DNA from: Nitrososphaeraceae archaeon
GTDB lineage: Archaea > Thermoproteota > Nitrososphaeria > Nitrososphaerales > Nitrosopumilaceae
Length of the DNA stretch: 45,537 nt
NCBI GenBank assembly: GCA_025930495.1
Contig: JAICOU010000005.1
Span: 1 to 45,537 of the forward strand
Direction of reading: 5' to 3'
Part shown: positions 41,895 to 45,537 of the stretch, piece after piece
How the letters are laid out: each line of letters starts with the position of its first letter
Position numbering within the stretch: position 1 is the first letter of the stretch
Translations under genes and position numbers: made by a program
Notes under the pieces: generated by a model
What the model was told of the DNA's origin: nothing
What the model saw: the letters and a program-made list of their open reading frames with translations, nothing else
Databases searched by the model: none

Positions 41895-42374
41895 ATGCAT
41901 GTGGACCAAGTTTTAAAATTAAAGTATACGCTTGATGCATTATTTGGAAATGGTGTTTCAAAGTATTTACCCAAAAACATTGAAATGACTTTCTCAAGAA
42001 AAACTGGCAGAATTAGAACTGTAACACATCAAGGAAAATTATTGTGTACATTGAGAATTGATGGCGGTCTTGCTATTAGTCCTTATTTTGCTCAGATTTT
42101 GTTGAAAAGTAAGAAATTCAAAGAAAATTGTTTAGAAATTAATCAAGACGCAGCACCATTTGTTGAAGAAGGAAAATCTGTATTCTGTAAACATGTTGTA
42201 TGGTGTGGTAAAAATATACGAATTGCCTCTGATACCCCAATATTGTATAAAGATAAAGTGATTGCAGTAGGAAAAGCCATTTTATCATCTGAGATGATTT
42301 CTGACTTTAATAGGGGAATGGCCATTAGAGTCAGAGATAGTTTAAAAAGTCGTAGCGGAGAATTATCATCATGA
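41895..42374 (+). CDS. PUA-domain RNA-binding protein
   Basis: The start at ATG 41895 (MHVDQVLKLKYTLDALFG) is chosen; 18 earlier codons lie in the promoter. The 159-residue product has an N-terminal domain (1-80) and a C-terminal PUA domain (about 85-159: LEINQDAAPFVEEGKSVFCKHVVWCGKNIRIASDTPILYKDKVIAVGKAILS). PUA modules bind structured RNA, often beside tRNA- or rRNA-modifying enzymes. It overlaps the NAC gene by 4 bases (ATGA), showing translational coupling. Confidence 0.9.
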   Translation: MHVDQVLKLKYTLDALFGNGVSKYLPKNIEMTFSRKTGRIRTVTHQGKLLCTLRIDGGLAISPYFAQILLKSKKFKENCLEINQDAAPFVEEGKSVFCKHVVWCGKNIRIASDTPILYKDKVIAVGKAILSSEMISDFNRGMAIRVRDSLKSRSGELSS

Positions 42375-42712
42375 TGCGTGGCGGTAATCGTGAAATGCGA
42401 AGAATGATGGATAAGATGGGACTTGATATGAAAGAGATCCCAAATGTCCAAGAGGTAATTATTAAGACTGACAAAAAAGAGATCATCGTATCAAAACCAT
42501 CTGTTACAGAGATGAAAGCAAAGGATAATTCCATTTTTACAGTTACTGCAGATAGCTATGAGGAACGAGAATTAGACGTTCCCATATTTTCTGATGAGGA
42601 TATCCAGTTAGTTAGTCAACAAGCTGGTGTAGATAAAGAAAAGGCCAAAAATGCGCTAGAAGAAGCCAAAGGCGATCTAGCTAGAGCAATTCTACTTTTA
42701 ACTTCTGGATAA
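42371..42712 (+). CDS. nac: Nascent polypeptide-associated complex protein (NAC)
   Basis: The 113-residue protein has a NAC domain (about 20-70: EIPNVQEVIIKTDKKEIIVSKPSVTEMKAKDNSIFTVTADS) and a C-terminal UBA domain (about 75-113: DIQLVSQQAGVDKEKAKNALEEAKGDLARAILLL). It shields nascent chains at the ribosome exit as a homodimer. The start may be ATG 42371 or the next ATG at 42374. Confidence 0.95.
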   Translation: MMRGGNREMRRMMDKMGLDMKEIPNVQEVIIKTDKKEIIVSKPSVTEMKAKDNSIFTVTADSYEERELDVPIFSDEDIQLVSQQAGVDKEKAKNALEEAKGDLARAILLLTSG

Positions 42713-42789
42713 TCTTTGTCCCTATTTGTTCCTAAAAACACATCTAAATTGAATGATTTAAGTAATGGATTTGAAGAAATTGAAGTGTC

Positions 42790-43125
42790 ATGAGCAGTAT
42801 GGCTGAATCCAAAGTCACCGTAATCATTCAATCATTAAATGGATTAGAAGATGATCTGGATTCACTTAACAGTAAAGTTACAGATATGAAAAAACAGCTA
42901 TCAGTAAAGGCATTAAATGAAATTGACAAACTTTTAGACAAAACACGAGAAATGGCCACAAAAGAAGCTGAAGTAATCATAAATGCCTCTAAAGCAAAAG
43001 CAACTGCAGAATCTGCAAAAATTGCCAAAGAAGGCCAATTGAAACTATCTGAAATTCAATCAAATATTGACGCACATTTTGATGAAGCAGTGAAACACGT
43101 CATGTCAACTGTTTTGAAAGCATAA
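42790..43125 (+). CDS. Coiled-coil protein resembling A-type ATP synthase subunit H
   Basis: The 111-residue protein is almost entirely helical, with heptad spacing and an Ala/Lys-rich middle (ATKEAEVIINASKAKATAESAKIAKEGQLK), similar to AhaH/E-type stator subunits of archaeal ATP synthases. No other ATPase subunits are nearby, so the assignment is tentative. A start at the fourth codon (ATG 42799) is possible. Confidence 0.5.
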   Translation: MSSMAESKVTVIIQSLNGLEDDLDSLNSKVTDMKKQLSVKALNEIDKLLDKTREMATKEAEVIINASKAKATAESAKIAKEGQLKLSEIQSNIDAHFDEAVKHVMSTVLKA

Positions 43126-43153
43126 ACCTAAATCACATATTTCACTTCTTTAA

Positions 43154-43807
43154 AATATCGATCCACTACTTAATGCTCGTATTGGAATTGCGACTACATA
43201 TGGCAAACCATACTATAGATTTTCAACTTCACTTAAAACTCTGAAATTATCTTTTGATTCTATATTTCCAGAAGATATTCCAACTTATGATGGACATTTG
43301 ATCTTAACCACAAGAAGCGAAGCTCCTATAGAATGTGAAAAACCGATGTTACATGAGGATATTTTTGAGCACCATCCTACAGTTATCATGGGGCTGATGA
43401 TTCAAAAACTATCTCTAGGTTATGAGCAGGATCTAATAATCGGAGTCGATCCTGGGCAACGAATAGGCCTTTCTATATTTTATTTTGGACGAGAGATTGA
43501 GAGTTCCTTTAATTCATCTGTTGAAGAACTAGTATTACATATTATCAAAATTTTAGGTGGTTTAAGAGCCAAACGCAAGATAGTTAAAATTGGAAATGGT
43601 AACATGAATATTGCAAAAGAAATAGTAACAATGCTTAATCTGAGATTTTGTTCTTCTTTTGAGTTGGAATTTGTTGATGAACGTAAAACTAGTCTCAAAA
43701 TTAAAAATTTTAATCAGAGAGGAAAACGTGATATGCTTTCAGCAAAATATATCTCACAAAGAGAAGGTTACCGACATTTTGTTTTACCACTTTCTATAAC
43801 TGGATAA
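43154..43807 (+). CDS. RNase H-fold (YqgF/RuvC-like) protein with no standard start codon
   Basis: The frame is open from the TAA at 43151 to the stop at 43807. The first in-frame TTG is at 43298, but the preceding codons encode RIGIATTYGKPYYRFSTSL and further coherent sequence, so coding begins upstream. The C-terminal half has the RNase H-fold pattern: IIGVDPGQRIGLSIF (first catalytic Asp), VDERKTSLK (YqgF-like DER motif) and GKRDMLSAKYI. A Holliday-junction- or RNA-processing-type nuclease fold is inferred. The start could be a rare ATT/ATC codon, or there may be an indel near ATG 43173. Confidence 0.7.
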   Translation, partial: NIDPLLNARIGIATTYGKPYYRFSTSLKTLKLSFDSIFPEDIPTYDGHLILTTRSEAPIECEKPMLHEDIFEHHPTVIMGLMIQKLSLGYEQDLIIGVDPGQRIGLSIFYFGREIESSFNSSVEELVLHIIKILGGLRAKRKIVKIGNGNMNIAKEIVTMLNLRFCSSFELEFVDERKTSLKIKNFNQRGKRDMLSAKYISQREGYRHFVLPLSITG

Positions 43808-43820
43808 TTTTTCCTAAATT

Positions 43821-43836
43821 TTATAATTAATTATAA
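43821..43836. repeat. 16-bp perfect palindrome
   Basis: ttataattaattataa begins 14 bases after the stop of the RNase H-fold gene. It may be a 3'-end structure or simple AT-rich sequence. Confidence 0.35.
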
Positions 43837-44070
43837 TTTGTATACGTCAACGTTTTCTCATATATTGTAATTAGTGCTAATTATTTTCTACAAATTTAAT
43901 CAAACAACTATTTGATACATAATATTTTTTTAAAAAATTCATTTTAAACTAGCTATACATATTTATTGAAGTTTTTCTGTTTTTCTTGCAAACAAATGAT
44001 ACAGATCGCATTATAACTTAAAATTATTTCATTATTTATGTTAATATTTTGAATATTTTATCGATCCATA

Positions 44071-44079
44071 CTTATATAG
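44071..44079 (+). promoter_or_regulatory. TATA box of the zinc-finger/Lys-Ala protein gene
   Basis: cttatatag is centred about 32 bases before the ATG at 44107. This spacing predicts a transcript with a leader of only a few bases. Confidence 0.5.
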
Positions 44080-44106
44080 TTATGAATTCTATAATAATTA
44101 ACTAAG

Positions 44107-44562
44107 ATGACTTGTAAAGGAATTTGCGTTAGATACAAGGCTCAAAAGCCTGTTGGAACTGGAAGGTATGCTTCTGGACAACGACGATGTCAAATTTGCG
44201 AAATATTCATCAAATGGGAAGGTCTTTGGTGTCCATGTTGTGGATACAGATTAAGAACAAAACCACGAAACCTAAAGTACAAAGCAAAACTTCGTGCAAG
44301 AGTAGAAGCTGATTCTATTGAAGCAAAAGCAATTGCTGAAACTCAACCCGAAGTTGAAGAGGTTATAGTAGTTAAAGCAAAGCCTAAAGCAAAAATTGCT
44401 AAAGCACTAAAAACTGCCAAAACACCAAAAGCTACAAAAACAGCAAAAATTGCTAAAGCACTAAAAACTGCTAAAACATCAAAAATCGCCAAAACACTGA
44501 AAGCTGCAAAAATAAAAGTGGAATCTATCCCAGAAACTGAATCAATAGCAATAAAAGCATAA
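44107..44562 (+). CDS. Zinc-finger protein with repeated Lys/Ala-rich tail
   Basis: The 151-residue protein has a conserved-looking N domain with eight Cys-rich positions (MTCKGICVRYKA, QRRCQICEIFI, LWCPCCGYRLRTKPR), so one or two zinc sites are expected. From about residue 60 the chain becomes Lys/Ala-rich, with an 18-residue unit KIAKALKTAKT(P/S)K... repeated, resembling a histone H1-type tail. A DNA- or RNA-binding role is inferred. Tail-coding DNA contains a recent tandem duplication (44389-44484). Confidence 0.75.
   Translation: MTCKGICVRYKAQKPVGTGRYASGQRRCQICEIFIKWEGLWCPCCGYRLRTKPRNLKYKAKLRARVEADSIEAKAIAETQPEVEEVIVVKAKPKAKIAKALKTAKTPKATKTAKIAKALKTAKTSKIAKTLKAAKIKVESIPETESIAIKA
44389..44484 (+). 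repeat. 54-bp tandem duplication in the Lys/Ala tail
   Basis: The 42-bp segments 44389-44430 and 44443-44484 match at 40 of 42 positions, offset by 54 bases (18 codons). Both differences are C/T: one is silent and one changes Pro to Ser. A more decayed third unit follows to about 44518. Confidence 0.85.
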
Positions 44563-44579
44563 GATTTGTTCATAGCTCA

Positions 44580-44918
44580 TTGAACTCTCCGAGTGGGTTT
44601 TCACAGAAAACCGTTAATTTGGAGAGTCGCAGTTTTTCTTTACAGATTCTTAAATTTGAGAATGGATATTTTGTTTCTATAACTGAAGGAATTAACAAAT
44701 TAGGATCAATGGTCGTTTCATTGGCTACTGGTCCAACTGCTATTACTACAACTATAATCCCATCCAGATCAGAATCTCTGTTTCTAAAATTAACTGCAGA
44801 AAGAATTAGTACCAGAATGAAAGGCATTGCAGTTGTTACAGCATTTATTCAAAAAGAATTAGAACCAGATACTGCAAAAGCTATAATGACAGAAATTATG
44901 GAGATGGTTCAGAATTGA
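44580..44918 (+). CDS. Conserved small protein, possible PAC3/PAC4-type proteasome assembly chaperone
   Basis: The 112-residue protein starts at TTG 44580, with no signal peptide or membrane segment. Its strand pattern resembles small proteasome-assembly chaperones: FSLQILKFENGYFVSITEGINKLGSMVVSL, then ITTTIIPSRSESLFLKLTAERIS and a final helix EPDTAKAIMTEIMEMV. This is by eye and not certain. It overlaps the UbiD gene by 4 bases (TTGA), so the two are translated together. Confidence 0.5.
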   Translation: MNSPSGFSQKTVNLESRSFSLQILKFENGYFVSITEGINKLGSMVVSLATGPTAITTTIIPSRSESLFLKLTAERISTRMKGIAVVTAFIQKELEPDTAKAIMTEIMEMVQN

Positions 44919-45537
44919 CTGATTTACGAAATTATCTTTCACTAATAAGAAAGAGTGGTGATCTTAAAATTATTAAAACAAAGGTTTCAACAAAATATGA
45001 AATTGCAGGAATCACTGCAAAAGTTGATGGTTCTAATGCAGTTTTATTTGAGAATATTGCAGAAAGTGATTTTAATTTAGTTGCTAATCTTGTTGGTACT
45101 AGAAAAAGATTTGCTCAAGCAATTGGCAGCACAGAAGAAAAAATACATGAAAATATGATCTCTGCCATTAAAAAAGCAAAAAAACCTAAAGTTGTTTTCT
45201 CTGGGAAATTCATGGAAAATAAATCAAGAAACATATCAATCATGCCTATTGTTACCCATTTTGAAAAAGAATCTGGACCTTTCATAACCTCTTCAATTGC
45301 GTATGTCAAGAATCCTGAAACTGGAGAGCAAAACTCATCATTTCATAGGATGATGCCAATTGATAAAACTCATTTTTCAATTAGAATGGTTGAAGGAAGA
45401 CATCTACATCGATGTTTTATTGATGCAAAAGAACACCATGAAGATCTCAAAATTGCAGTAACTATAGGTGTACACCCAGCAATATCAATCGCAGGTGCAT
45501 ATCAAGCTGAATGGGGTAAAGATGAAATCAATATTGC
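44915..45537 (+). CDS. UbiD-family decarboxylase (N-terminal part, cut by window edge)
   Basis: A frame starting at TTG 44915 (TDLRNYLSLIRKSGDLKII) stays open to the window end, giving 207 residues. The family pattern is clear: VLFENIAESDFNLVANLVGTRKRFAQAIG, SSFHRMMPIDKTHFSIRMVEGRHLHRCF (prenyl-FMN/metal region), and VTIGVHPAISIAGAYQAEW. UbiD enzymes use prenylated FMN. In archaea, members decarboxylate quinone precursors or trans-anhydromevalonate 5-phosphate in the modified mevalonate pathway; the thiolase genes at 16927 are compatible with the latter but do not prove it. Confidence 0.92.
   Translation, partial: MTDLRNYLSLIRKSGDLKIIKTKVSTKYEIAGITAKVDGSNAVLFENIAESDFNLVANLVGTRKRFAQAIGSTEEKIHENMISAIKKAKKPKVVFSGKFMENKSRNISIMPIVTHFEKESGPFITSSIAYVKNPETGEQNSSFHRMMPIDKTHFSIRMVEGRHLHRCFIDAKEHHEDLKIAVTIGVHPAISIAGAYQAEWGKDEINI

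Larger units (their letters stand above)
43808..44106. other. 299-bp AT-rich gene-free spacer
   Basis: No credible ORF in either strand. It contains the perfect 16-bp palindrome ttataattaattataa (43821-43836) just after the preceding stop and a TATA-like cttatatag at 44071-44079 before the next gene. The rest is low-complexity A/T. Confidence 0.6.

Noticed and set aside
44389-44518. Repeats resembling a small CRISPR array
   Set aside because: They are in-frame coding repeats of a Lys/Ala tail with no unique spacers.

Overview
The window (about 32% GC by eye, dense short-leader genes, many TTG/GTG starts) reads as a chromosome segment of a marine ammonia-oxidising thaumarchaeon of the Nitrosopumilus/Nitrosarchaeum type. 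Evidence: PEFG-CTERM surface proteins, small Trp-rich 'IPxWIKxNAxWW' C-terminal modules, a CFI-box protein, a cupredoxin and CopC/CopD copper proteins, archaeal information-processing genes (TFE, NAC, Nep1, Trm56, S19e, PDCD5-like protein, RNase P subunit 4), and a UbiD-family decarboxylase. No insertion sequence, prophage, CRISPR array or rRNA was seen.

Layout. 1-2260: tail of an unidentified gene, a Lon N-domain protein and a PEFG-CTERM surface protein. 2263-5199: a NikR-like repressor divergent from a ZnuA-ZnuC-ZnuB-type metal ABC transporter, with palindromes between them. 5185-9555: a copper island with a 927-residue CopC-CopD-beta-propeller fusion, a divergent exported protein that also seems to begin with His after signal cleavage, and a PEFG-anchored blue copper protein. 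9615-14415: exported proteins, including a paralogue of the first surface protein. 14470-18680: rhomboid protease, tautomerase, nitrilase, topoisomerase-type zinc finger, thiolase plus its DUF35 partner, and a small zinc ribbon.

18826-24212 is the most unusual part. A predicted regulator made of a winged helix, an ATP-cone and a cysteine-less NrdD-like body lies just upstream of a class II ribonucleotide reductase gene. Between them is a 403-bp gene-free region with a 28-bp near-identical direct repeat and several GATCA-centred motifs. A strongly structured 78-nt segment lies behind the reductase gene. I propose an archaeal nucleotide-sensing RNR control circuit analogous to, but not homologous in full with, bacterial NrdR.

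24213-29218: a membrane-anchored glycosidase-like protein, Nep1, tRNA-Gly(UCC), RNase P subunit 4, S19e, PDCD5-like protein, an MDR oxidoreductase and a CitE-like lyase. 29254-31278: a helix-turn-helix protein divergent from a CheY-like receiver, an RHH micro-regulator with its own operator-like palindrome, and a TPR protein. 31321-35649 is a riboflavin operon (ribE, ribB, ribH, arfA, amidohydrolase, arfC). Its amidohydrolase carries deaminase-type motifs and is a good candidate for a riboflavin-pathway step without an assigned archaeal enzyme. 35683-36866: Lys-rich SWIB-like protein, hemerythrin and an acidic protein. The minus-strand run 41809-36907 holds a PhoU regulator, HflX, Trm56, TFE and an aldehyde dehydrogenase whose 5' end looks frameshifted. 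41895-45537 holds PUA protein, NAC, AhaH-like coiled coil, YqgF/RuvC-fold protein with no standard start codon, a zinc-finger protein with a recently duplicated Lys/Ala tail, a possible proteasome-assembly chaperone, and a truncated UbiD gene.
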